Assembly: GCF_900456975.1 (NCBI RefSeq)
Contig: NZ_UGYM01000002.1
Coordinates: 2,852,001 to 2,916,000, forward strand
DNA length: 64,000 bases
Direction: 5' to 3'
Source: Shewanella baltica
GTDB taxonomy: Bacteria > Pseudomonadota > Gammaproteobacteria > Enterobacterales > Shewanellaceae
The number at the start of each line of letters is the position of its first letter. The stretch's first letter is position 1. The notes under the pieces are model-generated. The model was not told where the DNA came from and did no database searches. It saw only the letters and a program-made list of their open reading frames with translations. The position numbers were made by a program, and so were the translations under genes. Of this stretch, positions 28,091-39,510 are shown one piece after another.

Positions 28091-28121
28091 AAAAGGCGCA
28101 TCAGTTTGAGATGCGCCTTTC
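28091..28121 (-). terminator. Rho-independent terminator of hupB
   Basis: On the minus strand AAAGGCGCATC / GATGCGCCTTT followed by a T run, about 165 bases after the hupB stop and just before ppiD. Confidence 0.85.
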
Positions 28122-28214
28122 TGTAATTTATGGGGAATATTCAGACGCTACCACTGGTAAATTCTAAAACCCCGAGTAATGGTAGAAATTAAGCTTCATA
28201 TTCCATTACTTTCA

Positions 28215-28256
28215 ATTCGTAAAAAGCACTGATAAACAGTGCTTGTCATTACGAAT
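28215..28256. repeat. Nested inverted repeat in the hupB 3' region
   Basis: Outer arms ATTCGTAA / TTACGAAT enclose inner arms AAGCACTG / CAGTGCTT with loop ATAAA. Both stems are perfect. It lies between the hupB stop and its terminator, so it would be a structured 3' untranslated element of the hupB mRNA. Confidence 0.7.
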
Positions 28257-28283
28257 GCCTTACAAAGGCTACGATATTAATGA

Positions 28284-28556
28284 TTAATTAACAGCGTCTT
28301 TCAGTGCTTTACCAGCTTTAAAAGCTGGAATTTTAGCTGCTGCGATTTTGATTTCTTCACCCGTTTGTGGGTTGCGACCAGTACGCTCAGCGCGTTCACG
28401 CACTTCAAAAGTACCAAAACCAACAAGAGAAATTTTATCACCTTCTTTCAGACCTTCGGTCACAGCAGCGATAAAAGAATCCAGTGCACGGCCAGCAGCG
28501 GCTTTAGAAATGTCAGCACCAGATGCGATTTTCTCGATTAGTTCAGATTTGTTCAT
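28284..28556 (-). CDS. hupB: DNA-binding protein HU-beta
   Basis: 90-residue nucleoid protein of the HU/IHF fold. [27 protein letters not shown] start, conserved [27 protein letters not shown]-contacting arm, and the [19 protein letters not shown] end ([15 protein letters not shown]). The ATG at 28556 is chosen because it gives the universal HU N-terminus; an extension to 28595 has no homology. Lies between lon and ppiD as in enteric bacteria. Confidence 0.97.
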   Translation of the reverse strand: MNKSELIEKIASGADISKAAAGRALDSFIAAVTEGLKEGDKISLVGFGTFEVRERAERTGRNPQTGEEIKIAAAKIPAFKAGKALKDAVN

Positions 28557-28633
28557 GTCATCCCCTTGAATGTAATTTTTTTGCGCCGCAACCAAATCCG
28601 TCTCTAGAGCGGTCTGCGGAGGCTTTTATAACA

Positions 28634-28656
28634 AGCTTGAATTCAAAGTTCAAGCT
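28634..28656. repeat. Inverted repeat upstream of hupB
   Basis: AGCTTGAA-TTCAAAG-TTCAAGCT, 8-bp perfect arms, about 80-100 bases upstream of the hupB ATG. It could be an operator or a hairpin in the leader; no specific regulator recognised. Confidence 0.35.
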
Positions 28657-28815
28657 GAGTTCGAAAACCAAAGAAATAAAACTGGATACAGCTCAAAGCC
28701 AGTTGCGCCAAGGGCTTGGAGCAGCTGGCTCTCCACAGACCTAGGCTACCACAGGTCTACGCTTTGTTAAGCCCCTTTTTTCATTTTTTTTAACGTGATA
28801 GCGCAATTTCTTGCG

Positions 28816-31173
28816 TTATGCCAAGTTTTTAACCACTTCGAAGCCTTCAACCGGTCTTTCTAGGGCCAGTTTTAACACTTCATCGACCCAACGCACGGGA
28901 CGAATTTCTAAATCGGCAATCACATTGGCAGGAATTTCTTCCAGATCACGCTCGTTTTCTTTTGGTATAAGCACTAATTTTATGCCGCCGCGGTGTGCTG
29001 CCAGCAGTTTTTCTTTCAAACCACCGATAGGTAACACTTCACCACGTAAGGTTATTTCACCTGTCATGGCCACGTCGCTACGCACTGGGTTACCCGTTAA
29101 GCTGGATACTAAAGCGGTACACATAGCCGCACCGGCTGATGGACCATCTTTTGGCGTTGCACCTTCTGGCACATGCACATGGATATCACGCTTCTCGTAG
29201 AAATCCGCATTGATACCTAATTGTTCCGCACGGGCGCGAACAACTGTCATCGCCGCTTGAATCGACTCTTGCATCACGTCGCCAAGGGAACCGGTATAAG
29301 TTAATTTACCTTTACCAGGTACCGATGTTGCTTCAATCGTTAGCAGATCACCGCCTACTTGTGTCCACGCTAAGCCTGTCACTTGACCGATTTGGTTCTT
29401 CGACTCGGCTTTGCCGTAATCGAAGCGCTGCACGCCAAGGAATGACTTAAGATTCTCTTGATTCACAGTGACAGATTTTACTGATTTATCGAGCAAAATC
29501 ATTTTCACGACTTTACGGCAAATCTTAGACAATTCACGCTCAAGTGAACGCACGCCCGCTTCACGGGTGTAATAGCGGATAATGCCAACGATAGCGCTAT
29601 CCTCGACTTTAATTTCAGCCGCTTTTAAGCCGTTGCGCTCAATTTGCTTATTCAGCAAATGTTGCTTAGCAATATTCAGCTTCTCGTCTTCGGTGTAACC
29701 CGACAAACGGATCACTTCCATACGGTCAAGTAGTGGCCCAGGAATGTCCATAGAGTTAGACGTTGCCACAAACATCACATCGGATAAGTCGTAATCGACT
29801 TCGAGGTAATGATCGTTAAAGGTCGCATTTTGCTCAGGATCTAACACTTCTAATAAAGCAGAAGCCGGATCGCCGCGCATGTCTGAACTCATCTTGTCGA
29901 TTTCATCGAGCAAGAATAATGGGTTTTTCACGCCCACTTTAGCCATTTTTTGAATGACTTTACCTGGCATAGAACCAATATAAGTACGGCGATGACCACG
30001 GATTTCCGCTTCATCACGCACGCCGCCTAAAGCAACACGCACATACTTACGACCGGTCGCCTTAGCGATCGATTGACCCAAGGAAGTTTTACCCACACCT
30101 GGAGGTCCAACGAGACACAGGATTGGCCCTTTAAGCTGACGCACTCGGCTTTGGACTGCCAAATATTCCAAGATACGTTCTTTAACTTTTTCCAGACCAA
30201 AATGATCGGTATCGAGCACTTCTTGGGCTTTCGCTAAATCACGTTTGATTTTAGAGCGTTGGCTCCAAGGCACTGACGTCATCCAATCCACATAGCTGCG
30301 AACAACTGTGGCTTCTGCCGACATTGGCGACATCATACGTAGCTTGTTAAGCTCAGCCAGGGCTTTTTCTTTCGCCTCGGCGGGCATGTTAGCCTCTTCA
30401 ATCTTACGATTTAAGGCTTCAAACTCGTCATGGCCTTCGTCTAAGTCACCCAGTTCTTTCTGGATGGCTTTCATCTGTTCGTTCAGATAGTACTCACGCT
30501 GACTTTTTTCCATCTGTTTTTTAACGCGGGTACGGATACGTTTCTCAACCTGCAATAGGTCGATCTCCGATTCCATCATCGCCATTAAATATTCCAGACG
30601 CTCGCCAACGTTGATCATCTCAAGCACAGATTGCTTATCTTCAAGCTTAAGTGGCATGTGTGCGGCCATAGTATCAGCCAGACGCGCCGCTTCATCGATA
30701 CCCGATAAAGAGGTCAATACTTCTGGCGGTATCTTTTTGTTCAGCTTGATATAACCTTCAAACTGACCAATCGCACTGCGCACTAACACTTCTTCTTCTT
30801 TGTCTTCCAGCGGTTCTGATTCCAGATACTCAGCCTTAGCCACAAAGAATTCTGTTTCTTGGGTGTAACGGGTAATACGGGCGCGACGACCGCCTTCTAC
30901 CAACACTTTGACTGTGCCGTCTGGCAGCTTAAGTAACTGTAAAATAGAGGCAACCGTACCCACTTCGAAGATGTCATCTTTTGATGGTTCATCGAGTTCG
31001 GCATCACGCTGCGCCACTAAAATAATTTGCTTATCCTGCGCCATTGCGGTTTCGAGACATCGAATAGATTTTTCTCGTCCGACAAATAACGGAATTACCA
31101 TATGGGGATAGACCACCACATCTCGCAGTGGCAGCACGGGGAGTTCGATATGCGCTTCACGCTCTTGGGTCAT
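28816..31173 (-). CDS. lon: ATP-dependent protease Lon
   Basis: 785-residue AAA+ serine protease (E. coli 784). N-terminal substrate domain beginning with [22 protein letters not shown], coiled coil in the middle, Walker [16 protein letters not shown], Walker [11 protein letters not shown], and the Ser-Lys dyad in [14 protein letters not shown] and [12 protein letters not shown]. Degrades misfolded and short-lived regulators. Follows clpX on the same strand after a terminator and has its own sigma-32-like promoter. Confidence 0.98.
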   Translation of the reverse strand: MTQEREAHIELPVLPLRDVVVYPHMVIPLFVGREKSIRCLETAMAQDKQIILVAQRDAELDEPSKDDIFEVGTVASILQLLKLPDGTVKVLVEGGRRARITRYTQETEFFVAKAEYLESEPLEDKEEEVLVRSAIGQFEGYIKLNKKIPPEVLTSLSGIDEAARLADTMAAHMPLKLEDKQSVLEMINVGERLEYLMAMMESEIDLLQVEKRIRTRVKKQMEKSQREYYLNEQMKAIQKELGDLDEGHDEFEALNRKIEEANMPAEAKEKALAELNKLRMMSPMSAEATVVRSYVDWMTSVPWSQRSKIKRDLAKAQEVLDTDHFGLEKVKERILEYLAVQSRVRQLKGPILCLVGPPGVGKTSLGQSIAKATGRKYVRVALGGVRDEAEIRGHRRTYIGSMPGKVIQKMAKVGVKNPLFLLDEIDKMSSDMRGDPASALLEVLDPEQNATFNDHYLEVDYDLSDVMFVATSNSMDIPGPLLDRMEVIRLSGYTEDEKLNIAKQHLLNKQIERNGLKAAEIKVEDSAIVGIIRYYTREAGVRSLERELSKICRKVVKMILLDKSVKSVTVNQENLKSFLGVQRFDYGKAESKNQIGQVTGLAWTQVGGDLLTIEATSVPGKGKLTYTGSLGDVMQESIQAAMTVVRARAEQLGINADFYEKRDIHVHVPEGATPKDGPSAGAAMCTALVSSLTGNPVRSDVAMTGEITLRGEVLPIGGLKEKLLAAHRGGIKLVLIPKENERDLEEIPANVIADLEIRPVRWVDEVLKLALERPVEGFEVVKNLA

Positions 31174-31213
31174 AGTTCGATTCCGTTTTGGTGAAATGGA
31201 TTAATACTGGAGT

Positions 31214-31242
31214 ATATTGGGACGCTTTATTGAGTTTCAATG
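31214..31242 (-). promoter_or_regulatory. Candidate heat-shock (sigma-32) promoter of lon
   Basis: On the minus strand CATTGAAA, then a spacer of 13 bases, then CCCAATAT, close to the sigma-32 consensus CTTGAAA / CCCCATNT. It would initiate about 35 bases before the lon ATG. lon is a sigma-32 gene in E. coli. Confidence 0.6.
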
Positions 31243-31251
31243 GCTAATACG

Positions 31252-31280
31252 AAAAAAGGAGTCCATTGGACTCCTTGTTT
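31252..31280 (-). terminator. Rho-independent terminator of clpX
   Basis: GGAGTCC / GGACTCC with a short loop; on the minus strand it is followed by six T. It lies 25-55 bases after the clpX stop. Confidence 0.85.
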
Positions 31281-31305
31281 TTCAGTTTATTAGCAATCAG
31301 TACAA

Positions 31306-32586
31306 TTATTGCTCGCCAGAGGCTGCTTGGGCTTCATTGTGCTCATAAATCAGGATAGGTGCAGATTCACCTTTCACCACTGATTCATCGACAACGGCCT
31401 TCACAACACCATCGACTGAAGGAATATCGTACATAGTATCCAGTAGAATACTTTCAACGATTGAGCGTAAACCACGGGCACCTGTCTTACGTGACATCGC
31501 CTTGTGTGCTATCGCTTTAAGTGCATCTTCGCGGAACTCAAGCTCGACACCTTCCATCTCAAATAAGGCACTGTACTGCTTAGTCAGGGCATTTTTAGGT
31601 TGAGATAAAATTTGCACTAGGGCTTCTTCATCCAGCTCAGTCAAAGTCGCAACCACTGGCAGACGGCCGATAAACTCAGGAATTAAGCCATATTTGACCA
31701 AATCGCCAGGTTCAACTTGAGTTAAGGTTTCAGAAATCGTCGCCTTCTCTTTTTCGCCTTTTACCTGAGCACCGAAACCGATACCCGAACCAACGTGTGC
31801 ACGTTGCTCAATCACTTTCTCAAGCCCTGCAAACGCACCACCACAGATAAACAGGATCTTAGAAGTATCGACTTGTAAGAATTCTTGCTGTGGATGCTTA
31901 CGGCCACCTTGTGGTGGAACCGCGGCAACAGTTCCTTCAATCAGCTTAAGCAGCGCTTGCTGCACGCCCTCACCCGATACGTCACGGGTGATCGATGGAT
32001 TGTCTGACTTACGGCTAATTTTATCAATTTCATCGATATAAACGATACCACGCTGCGCTTTCTCTACATCGTAGTCGCACTTTTGCAGCAACTTTTGAAT
32101 GATGTTTTCAACATCTTCACCCACATAACCTGCTTCAGTCAGTGTCGTGGCATCGGCCATAGTGAAAGGTACATTGAGTGAGCGCGCAAGGGTTTCAGCC
32201 AATAGTGTCTTACCGCTACCCGTTGGACCGATAAGTAAAATGTTACTCTTACCCAGCTCGATACCATCTTTAGGCGACGCATTTTTCAAACGCTTATAGT
32301 GGTTATACACTGCCACAGACAGCACTTTTTTCGCTCTGTCTTGGCCAATCACATAATCGTCTAAATGTGCACGCAACTCATGCGGTGTCGGTAACTTATC
32401 GCTATCGCGCTTTGGAGAGATTTCTTTAATCTCTTCGCGAATGATGTCGTTACATAACTCAACACATTCGTCGCATACATACACTGATGGGCCAGCAATG
32501 AGTTTTCTGACTTCATGCTGGCTCTTTCCGCAAAAAGAGCAGTACAGCAATTTACCGCTGTCACCATTATTTTTGTTGTCGCCCAT
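31306..32586 (-). CDS. clpX: ATP-dependent Clp protease ATP-binding subunit ClpX
   Basis: 426-residue unfoldase. The N-terminal C4 zinc-binding domain shows [11 protein letters not shown] ... [10 protein letters not shown]. Walker A is [15 protein letters not shown], Walker [11 protein letters not shown], and the ClpP-docking IGF loop is within [10 protein letters not shown]. Feeds ssrA-tagged and other substrates to ClpP. 84 bases after clpP on the same strand. Confidence 0.98.
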
Positions 32587-32670
32587 TAATTACCTCATTT
32601 GCAGTCTGCTCTACTGCCTGTCTTAAATTTGCTTAACCTTTACAGAGCATAGCTCAGTCAAAAGCAAAAA

Positions 32671-33279
32671 TCAGCCGCGTTTCGTCATCACAGAGTCAAC
32701 TAAGCCATATTCGACGGCTTGAGTCGCGCTCATGAAGTTGTCACGATCGGTATCGCGTTCAACCACTTCGAGCGGTTGGCCAGTGTGCTCGGCTAACATT
32801 TGGTTAAGCTTATTCTTAATGCCTAAGATTTCTTTGGCATGGATAGCGATGTCAGAAGCTTGACCTTGGAAACCACCCAGTGGTTGATGAATCATCACGC
32901 GAGAGTTTGGTAAACAGTGACGTTTGCCCTTCTCACCACCAGCTAATAAGAAAGCGCCCATGCTGGCCGCTTGGCCGATACAGACAGTGCTAACATTCGG
33001 TTTGATAAACTGCATGGTATCATAAATCGCCATGCCTGCGGTGACTGAGCCACCTGGAGAGTTAATGTATAAAAAGATATCTTTATCTGGGCTTTCTGAT
33101 TCTAAGAATAATAGTTGCGCCACGATAAGGTTTGCCATGTGTTCTTCAACTTGACCTACCAAAAAAATAATCCGCTCTTTCAACAAACGAGAATAAATAT
33201 CGTATGAGCGTTCACCCTTAGCAGTCTGTTCTATCACCATAGGCACTAAAGCACTTTGTATGTCTGACGCATTATGCAT
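32671..33279 (-). CDS. clpP: ATP-dependent Clp protease proteolytic subunit ClpP
   Basis: 202-residue serine peptidase. The catalytic Ser is in [15 protein letters not shown], the His in [12 protein letters not shown], and the Asp follows in the [10 protein letters not shown] region. Starts with a short propeptide before the [10 protein letters not shown] mature start, as in E. coli. Forms the 14-mer chamber used by ClpX. Downstream of tig with a terminator between, upstream of clpX. Confidence 0.98.
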   Translation of the reverse strand: MHNASDIQSALVPMVIEQTAKGERSYDIYSRLLKERIIFLVGQVEEHMANLIVAQLLFLESESPDKDIFLYINSPGGSVTAGMAIYDTMQFIKPNVSTVCIGQAASMGAFLLAGGEKGKRHCLPNSRVMIHQPLGGFQGQASDIAIHAKEILGIKNKLNQMLAEHTGQPLEVVERDTDRDNFMSATQAVEYGLVDSVMTKRG

Positions 33280-33293
33280 TATTCACTTCCCTA

Positions 33294-33334
33294 AATAAAA
33301 ATGGCTCGCATGAGGAGCCTCATACGAGCCATTA
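33294..33334 (-). terminator. Rho-independent terminator of tig
   Basis: Long hairpin ATGGCTCG / CGAGCCAT enclosing a second short stem TGAGG / CCTCA; on the minus strand a TTTTTATTT tail follows. It lies in the 89-base gap between tig and clpP. Confidence 0.8.
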
Positions 33335-33368
33335 TAAATGGCGAACAGCTAATCAAGTCAAGCTTAGC

Positions 33369-34673
33369 TTATGCGCGACCAGTAGCCTTGTTCATAAATT
33401 CTTCAAAAGCGACTTCTTTTTCGGTCACTTTGGCAGATTTCAACAGTGCTTCAACCGCTTGCTCTTCTAAAGCAACGTTGCGCATGTTTTGCATCAGCTC
33501 TTTGTTGCTGTTGTAATAAGCAACAACTTCACTTGGATCTTCGTAGGCAGAAGCCATAGAAGCGATCAAACCTTGTACGCGTTCGTCTTCTGCTTTCAGT
33601 TCGTTAGTCTTGATGACTTCGCCTAATAACAGACCGATTTTAACGCGACGTGCAGCTTGTTCAGTGAACAATTCAGCTGGCAGTTCAGGCATATTTGCCG
33701 TTTGATTGCCAAAACGTTGCATTGCTTGTTGACGCAGTACGTTAACTTCGCCATCGATCAGTGCTTTTGGCAGAGTGATGTCATTGTTCGCTAACAGACC
33801 GTTGATCACTTGCTCTTTCACGTTAGCTTTTAACGCTTGCTCAAGTTCACGGTTCATGTTTTTACGGATTTCAGCTTTAAGGGCTTCTAAGCCACCTTCG
33901 CTGATACCGAACAGAGCAGCAAACTCATCGTTTACTTCTGGCAGGTTAGCTGCTTGAACTTCAGTCAGCGTGATCGCGAACTTAGCGGCTTTACCTTTCA
34001 GGTTTTCAGCGTGATATTCTTCTGGGAAGTTCACGTCGATAACAAATTCTTCACCCGCTTTGTGACCTAAAATACCCGCTTCAAAACCAGGGATCATACG
34101 GCCGCTGCCTAATTGCAGTTCGAAATCGTCAGCTTTGCCGCCTTCAAATTCTTCACCGTCAACTGAGCCAACAAAGTTCATTTTCACTTTGTCGCCATCG
34201 GCAGCTTCACGTTCAACAGCAGCGAAAGTTGCGTGTTGTTTACGTAGGGTTTCAATCATAGTGTCAACGTCAGCGTCAGTCACTTCAGCTTTTGGTTGTT
34301 CTACTTCGATTGCATCTAAGCCTTTCAGCTCAACTTCTGGATAGATTTCAAAGGTAGCGATAAATTCGAACTTTTCGCCATCAGTTGAACCTGGAACAAA
34401 AGTCGGTGCACCGGCTGGATTTAACTTCTCAGCAATAATTGCTTCGATGAAGTTACGTTGCATCACTTCACCCATGATGTCTTGACGAATCGCTGCGCCG
34501 TAACGTTTGTTAATCACAGTAATAGGCACTTTACCAGGACGGAAACCTGGGATACGAGCACGCTTAGCTTCACGTTGTAAACTGTCTTTAACCAGCTTTT
34601 CAATTTGTTCAGCAGGAACAGAAATGGTCAGGCGACGCTCTAGGCCTTGGGTTGCTTCAACAGAAACTTGCAT
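33369..34673 (-). CDS. tig: Trigger factor (ribosome-bound chaperone)
   Basis: 434-residue chaperone and peptidyl-prolyl isomerase that receives nascent chains at the ribosome exit. The start [21 protein letters not shown] is the family N-terminus, and the ribosome-binding signature is [19 protein letters not shown]. The FKBP-like PPIase domain lies at about 150-245 ([32 protein letters not shown]). An extension to 34724 is not conserved. First of the tig-clpP-clpX-lon order. Confidence 0.97.
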
Positions 34674-34881
34674 TGTTTTACCTCGAAATTTGTCTAACGT
34701 CCTTTGTAATAGCCGATTCATCAACTATTCAGGTATTCGTTTCTTGATCATTAAATTTGACTACAATGCCCACCACTACTGGCTTTAGGCACAGGTCGCT
34801 CATAGTTGATATCTATCAAGACGCGACATTATAGCCACCGTTTTCTGCAGAGTCGAGCCTCAACAGCCGAATCTGGGGTAT

Positions 34882-34910
34882 AAAAAAAGCGACACAAGGT
34901 CGCTTTTTTT
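34882..34910 (-). terminator. Rho-independent terminator of the tRNA operon
   Basis: AAAAAAAGCGAC-ACAAG-GTCGCTTTTTTT, a perfect hairpin with a T run, 26 bases beyond the tRNA-His 3' end on the minus strand. Confidence 0.92.
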
Positions 34911-34935
34911 AATTTGTACTCAAAGTACTAAAAAA

Positions 34936-35012
34936 TGGGGTGACTGATGGGGCTCGAACCCACGACAACCGGAATCACAATCCGGGACTCTACCAACTGA
35001 GCTACAATCACC
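34936..35012 (-). tRNA. tRNA-His (anticodon GTG)
   Basis: 77 bases, CCA encoded. The minus strand reads GGTGATTGTAGCTCAGTTGG at the 5' end; the anticodon loop is TTGTGAT and the T arm GTGGGTTCGAGCCCCAT. Has the extra 5' G typical of tRNA-His. Last of three tRNAs in the operon. Confidence 0.97.
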
Positions 35013-35020
35013 ACTGAAAC

Positions 35021-35097
35021 TGGTACGCCCGGCAGGATTCGAACCTGCGACCACCCGCTTAGAAGGCGGGTGCTCTATCCAACTGAGCTACGGGCGC
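35021..35097 (-). tRNA. tRNA-Arg (anticodon TCT)
   Basis: 77 bases with CCA encoded. Acceptor GCGCCCG pairs with CGGGCGT (with a G-U closing), D arm TAGCTCAGTTGGATAGAGC, anticodon loop CTTCTAA between CCCGC and GCGGG, T arm CGCAGGTTCGAATCCTGC. Eight bases upstream of tRNA-His. Confidence 0.97.
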
Positions 35098-35214
35098 ATG
35101 GTTTACAGAACTTTCTGTATCCTAACCGATTTTGGAAAGCACTTAGCTAACCCTACCATTCGCTTATTTGAGTTCAAATTATCTTTAAATTCATTGAAGC
35201 AAACAATAATAAAG

Positions 35215-35291
<77 letters not shown>

Positions 35292-35324
35292 AAATTCTTA
35301 CATTTTTTTGGTATCAACTCAAAG

Positions 35325-35385
35325 GGTTTCCTCTGGTCCGCTCTCACCCAAAAACTGGATGCACTACCGGACGCGCTAATCACCG
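35325..35385 (-). pseudogene. Decayed duplicate of tRNA-Pro
   Basis: The minus strand reads CGGTGATTAGCGCGTCCGG then TAGTGCATCCAG..., matching the acceptor strand, D arm and start of the anticodon arm of the intact tRNA-Pro about 94 bases away, and ACCAGAGG recurs further on. The anticodon stem is broken, the T arm and 3' acceptor strand are gone. The flank just upstream (TGTAAG) is also shared, so this is a tandem duplication that has decayed. Confidence 0.85.
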
Positions 35386-35443
35386 AAGGTCTTACATAAC
35401 ATTTCCAGCGCTAGATAAACACATCTGCCTGAGAACGGAGCGC

Positions 35444-35472
35444 ATCTTATCCCCTCACTTTACAACCGTCAA
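35444..35472 (-). promoter_or_regulatory. Promoter of the tRNA-Pro-Arg-His operon
   Basis: On the minus strand TTGACG, 17-base spacer, TAAGAT, followed by a GC-rich discriminator GCGCTCC, the pattern of stringently controlled stable RNA promoters. It lies about 50 bases upstream of the decayed tRNA-Pro copy. Confidence 0.75.
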
Positions 35473-35653
35473 CGATTTTTTTATTGATTGACACTAGGTG
35501 CTGAATTATCAGGCTAATCCGGTTTTTTTTATCCATTTGGCGACGGCTTTAACCATGACACAGTAGCTGTGCCCTGTTAAAATAGCCGCGATTGCCAATC
35601 TCTGTGTTAACTACTGTTTTAACCATCGCCCATATAAAGGATATCCTACACCC

Positions 35654-36554
<901 letters not shown>

Positions 36555-36561
36555 TGCAAGC

Positions 36562-36592
36562 ATAAAAAACCTGCATGATGCAGGTTTTTTTA
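36562..36592 (+). terminator. Rho-independent terminator of folD
   Basis: AAAAAACCTGCAT / ATGCAGGTTTTTTT hairpin with T run after the tandem repeat; it may also serve cysS, which converges from the other strand. Confidence 0.9.
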
Positions 36593-36636
36593 TGGCTGAA
36601 GATTTCATCTAGATGAGAGAAAACAACTAACTAAGC

Positions 36637-38016
36637 TTATTTCTTGCGCCAAGTGGTGCCACTTGGGCCATCTTCGAGCTCAACGCCTAACTCATTCAAA
36701 CGGTTACGCGCCACATCCGCAGCAGCCCAGTCCTTTTCAGTACGAGCACGGTTACGTTCAACGATTAAAGCTTCGATTTCAGCCACTTCATCGTCACTAC
36801 CGCCGCCTTGGAAGAAAGCCTCTGGCTCTTGGCTTAATAAGCCTAAAACATCCGCTAATTGCTTCAAGGTGACCGCTAATGCCGATGCCTGTGCCATATC
36901 GGTCAGTTTTAAGCGATTGATCTCACGCACCATGTCAAACAGGACTGAGTAGGCTTCGGGTGTATTAAAGTCATCATCCATCGCCGCTTTAAATTTCGCG
37001 ATAAACTCTTCTGCTGGCGCTGCAGCGACAGTCAAGTCGACATCTTTAATGGCGGTATACAAACGCTCTAAAGCTGAACGAGCTTGTTTCAAGTTATCTT
37101 CTGAATAGTTCAGTTGGCTACGATAATGGCCAGATAACAGGAAATAACGCACAGTTTCAGCATCATAGTGACCAAGTACATCGCGAATGGTAAAGAAATT
37201 GCCTAACGACTTAGACATTTTTTCACGGTCAACCATCACCATGCCAGTGTGCATCCAATAGTTCACGTATGGCGTGTCATGGGCACAGCAAGACTGGGCG
37301 ATTTCGTTCTCATGGTGCGGGAACTGTAAGTCAGAGCCGCCGCCATGAATATCAAAATGCAGACCCAAATGTTTGCTGTTCATGGCCGAACATTCGATAT
37401 GCCAGCCAGGACGACCCGGTCCCCAAGGTGATTCCCACGTCGGTTCACCAGGTTTAGACATTTTCCACAACACAAAATCCATTGGATTTTGTTTGGTTTC
37501 GTCCACTTCAACCCGAGCACCGGCTTGCAGTTGATCTAAATTCTGACCCGATAAACGGCCGTAATCAGGATAGGAAGCCACGCTGAAAAGCACATCACCA
37601 TCGCTAGCAACATAGGCATGGCCACGGGCGAGTAATAACTCAACCATGTCGATGATTTCGGCAATATGCAGGGTTGCGCGCGGTTCAAAGTCGGGGCGCA
37701 ACATATTTAAGGCATCGAAGTCTTGATGCATTTCACCGATCAAACGCTCGGTTAAGGCTTCACAGCTTTCGTTATTCTCGTTAGCGCGTTTGATGATTTT
37801 GTCATCAACATCGGTAATATTGCGCTGAAAATTCACTTCATAACCCGCGTAACGCAGGTAGCGCACTATCATGTCAAAGGAAACAAAAGTACGGCCATGA
37901 CCAATATGACAGAGATCGTATATGGTCACACCACACACGTACATCCCGATTTTTCCGGGAGTAATCGGCTTAAATTCCTGTTTTTGGCGGGTAATACTGT
38001 TGTAAATCTTCAACAT
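36637..38016 (-). CDS. cysS: Cysteinyl-tRNA synthetase
   Basis: 459-residue class I synthetase. Start [18 protein letters not shown] is the family N-terminus (an extension to 38055 is not conserved). The HIGH-type motif is [12 protein letters not shown] region after [11 protein letters not shown], zinc ligands in [17 protein letters not shown] and HHENE, and KMSKS in [13 protein letters not shown]. Divergent from ppiB, convergent with folD. Confidence 0.97.
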   Translation of the reverse strand: MLKIYNSITRQKQEFKPITPGKIGMYVCGVTIYDLCHIGHGRTFVSFDMIVRYLRYAGYEVNFQRNITDVDDKIIKRANENNESCEALTERLIGEMHQDFDALNMLRPDFEPRATLHIAEIIDMVELLLARGHAYVASDGDVLFSVASYPDYGRLSGQNLDQLQAGARVEVDETKQNPMDFVLWKMSKPGEPTWESPWGPGRPGWHIECSAMNSKHLGLHFDIHGGGSDLQFPHHENEIAQSCCAHDTPYVNYWMHTGMVMVDREKMSKSLGNFFTIRDVLGHYDAETVRYFLLSGHYRSQLNYSEDNLKQARSALERLYTAIKDVDLTVAAAPAEEFIAKFKAAMDDDFNTPEAYSVLFDMVREINRLKLTDMAQASALAVTLKQLADVLGLLSQEPEAFFQGGGSDDEVAEIEALIVERNRARTEKDWAAADVARNRLNELGVELEDGPSGTTWRKK

Positions 38017-38098
38017 CGATATTCTCTTCAATGATACATTCAGGTGTAAAATCAAGGAGTCAGTCTACCACGGCCTGACAGGTTTTGAATACTGCACT

Positions 38099-38126
38099 TT
38101 GCGCGCAATCCGAGATAAGTTAGAAT
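38099..38126 (+). promoter_or_regulatory. Candidate sigma-70 promoter of ppiB
   Basis: TTGCGC, 16-base spacer, TAGAAT, 31 bases upstream of the ppiB ATG. Confidence 0.45.
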
Positions 38127-38156
38127 CGCGCCACTATTTACAGAGAGTATGAAAAC

Positions 38157-38651
38157 ATGATCACAATACACACCAATTTGGGCGACATTAAACTGCAACT
38201 GAACGCTGAAAAAGCGCCATTAACAGTAGCAAACTTTATGAAATATGTTGACGAAGGTTTCTTCGACGGCACTATCTTCCACCGTGTGATTGACGGTTTC
38301 ATGATCCAAGGTGGTGGCTTCAACGAAGACATGAGCCAAAAGCGTTGTAACGAGCCAGTGAAAAACGAAGCCAATAACGGTTTATCAAACCGTACTGGTA
38401 CTGTCGCTATGGCACGTACTTCTGATCCACATTCGGCCACTGCACAGTTCTTCATTAACGTGAACGACAACACTTTCCTCGATTTTAAATCAGAAACCTC
38501 ACAGGGCTGGGGCTACTGCGTATTCGGCGAAATCGTTGAAGGCATGGACATTATCGAAAAAATCAAAGCCGTTAGCACTGGCAACCGTGGCATGCATCAA
38601 GATGTGCCATTAGAAGCCATTGTGATTGAAAAAGTCAGCGTTGCGGCATAA
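38157..38651 (+). CDS. ppiB: Peptidyl-prolyl cis-trans isomerase B (cytoplasmic cyclophilin)
   Basis: 164-residue cyclophilin (E. coli PpiB 164). Catalytic Arg and core in [15 protein letters not shown], active-site Phe in [10 protein letters not shown], and [14 protein letters not shown]. No signal peptide, so cytoplasmic. Followed after 9 bases by lpxH, probably one operon, as in E. coli (ppiB-lpxH). Confidence 0.97.
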   Translation: MITIHTNLGDIKLQLNAEKAPLTVANFMKYVDEGFFDGTIFHRVIDGFMIQGGGFNEDMSQKRCNEPVKNEANNGLSNRTGTVAMARTSDPHSATAQFFINVNDNTFLDFKSETSQGWGYCVFGEIVEGMDIIEKIKAVSTGNRGMHQDVPLEAIVIEKVSVAA

Positions 38652-38660
38652 TTCCTGCGA

Positions 38661-39383
38661 ATGCGAACTTTATTTATAGGCGATCTGCACCTGAGTGCAG
38701 ATCGTCTTGATATCACCCAAGCGTTCACTCGCTTCCTCGACACTGAACTCGATGATGCCGACGCCCTCTATATCCTAGGTGATTTGTTTGAAGTCTGGGT
38801 TGGCGATGATATTGCCTTACCTTTTGCCCTCGAACTCGCCGAAAAACTCAAGCAAGTGTCGCAAAAGCTGCCGGTGTATTTCATCCACGGCAACCGTGAC
38901 TTTATGTTAGGCAAGCAATTTGCGCGTGCCGCAGGAATGCAAATCTTACCCGAAGTGACGTGCCTGAATTTATACGGCGTAAACACAGTTATCTTACACG
39001 GCGACAGCTTGTGTACTTTGGATAAGGCCTACCAACGCTTTCGAAAACTGCGCAGTTTGTCACTGGCGCGTTGGCTATATGGTTGTTTATCCAAGAAAAC
39101 CCGTCAGGGTATTGCCGATAAAATTCGCAGCAATAGCAAAAGCAGCAATCAGCAAAAAAGCTATACCATCATGGATGTGGAGCCCAATGCGGTCGATGCG
39201 TTATTTGCCAAGACCCACACCAAACATATGATCCACGGTCATACCCATAGACCCGCCATTCATCAACTTGCTAATGGCTGTCAACGTATTGTGGTGGGCG
39301 ATTGGTATGAGCAAGGCAGTGTACTGAGTGTGAGCGCCGAAGGGATTAATTTGCAGTCCTTACCCTTCGAGCAGGCAACTTAA
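38661..39383 (+). CDS. lpxH: UDP-2,3-diacylglucosamine diphosphatase
   Basis: 240-residue metallophosphoesterase of lipid A synthesis. It cleaves UDP-2,3-diacylglucosamine to lipid X and UMP at the inner membrane. The dimetal site motifs are [39 protein letters not shown] and [10 protein letters not shown], all intact. Follows ppiB closely. Confidence 0.96.
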   Translation: MRTLFIGDLHLSADRLDITQAFTRFLDTELDDADALYILGDLFEVWVGDDIALPFALELAEKLKQVSQKLPVYFIHGNRDFMLGKQFARAAGMQILPEVTCLNLYGVNTVILHGDSLCTLDKAYQRFRKLRSLSLARWLYGCLSKKTRQGIADKIRSNSKSSNQQKSYTIMDVEPNAVDALFAKTHTKHMIHGHTHRPAIHQLANGCQRIVVGDWYEQGSVLSVSAEGINLQSLPFEQAT

Positions 39384-39510
39384 ATTAGCTTGCTTTTATT
39401 GACCTTGTTTGAGGTTAAAGACGCATTATATTAACGGTTCGAGCGAACCGTTAATCGTTTTGGCTATATCGACTTAATTCATCAATTTTTAAAGAGAAGG
39501 TGCTTTCAAA

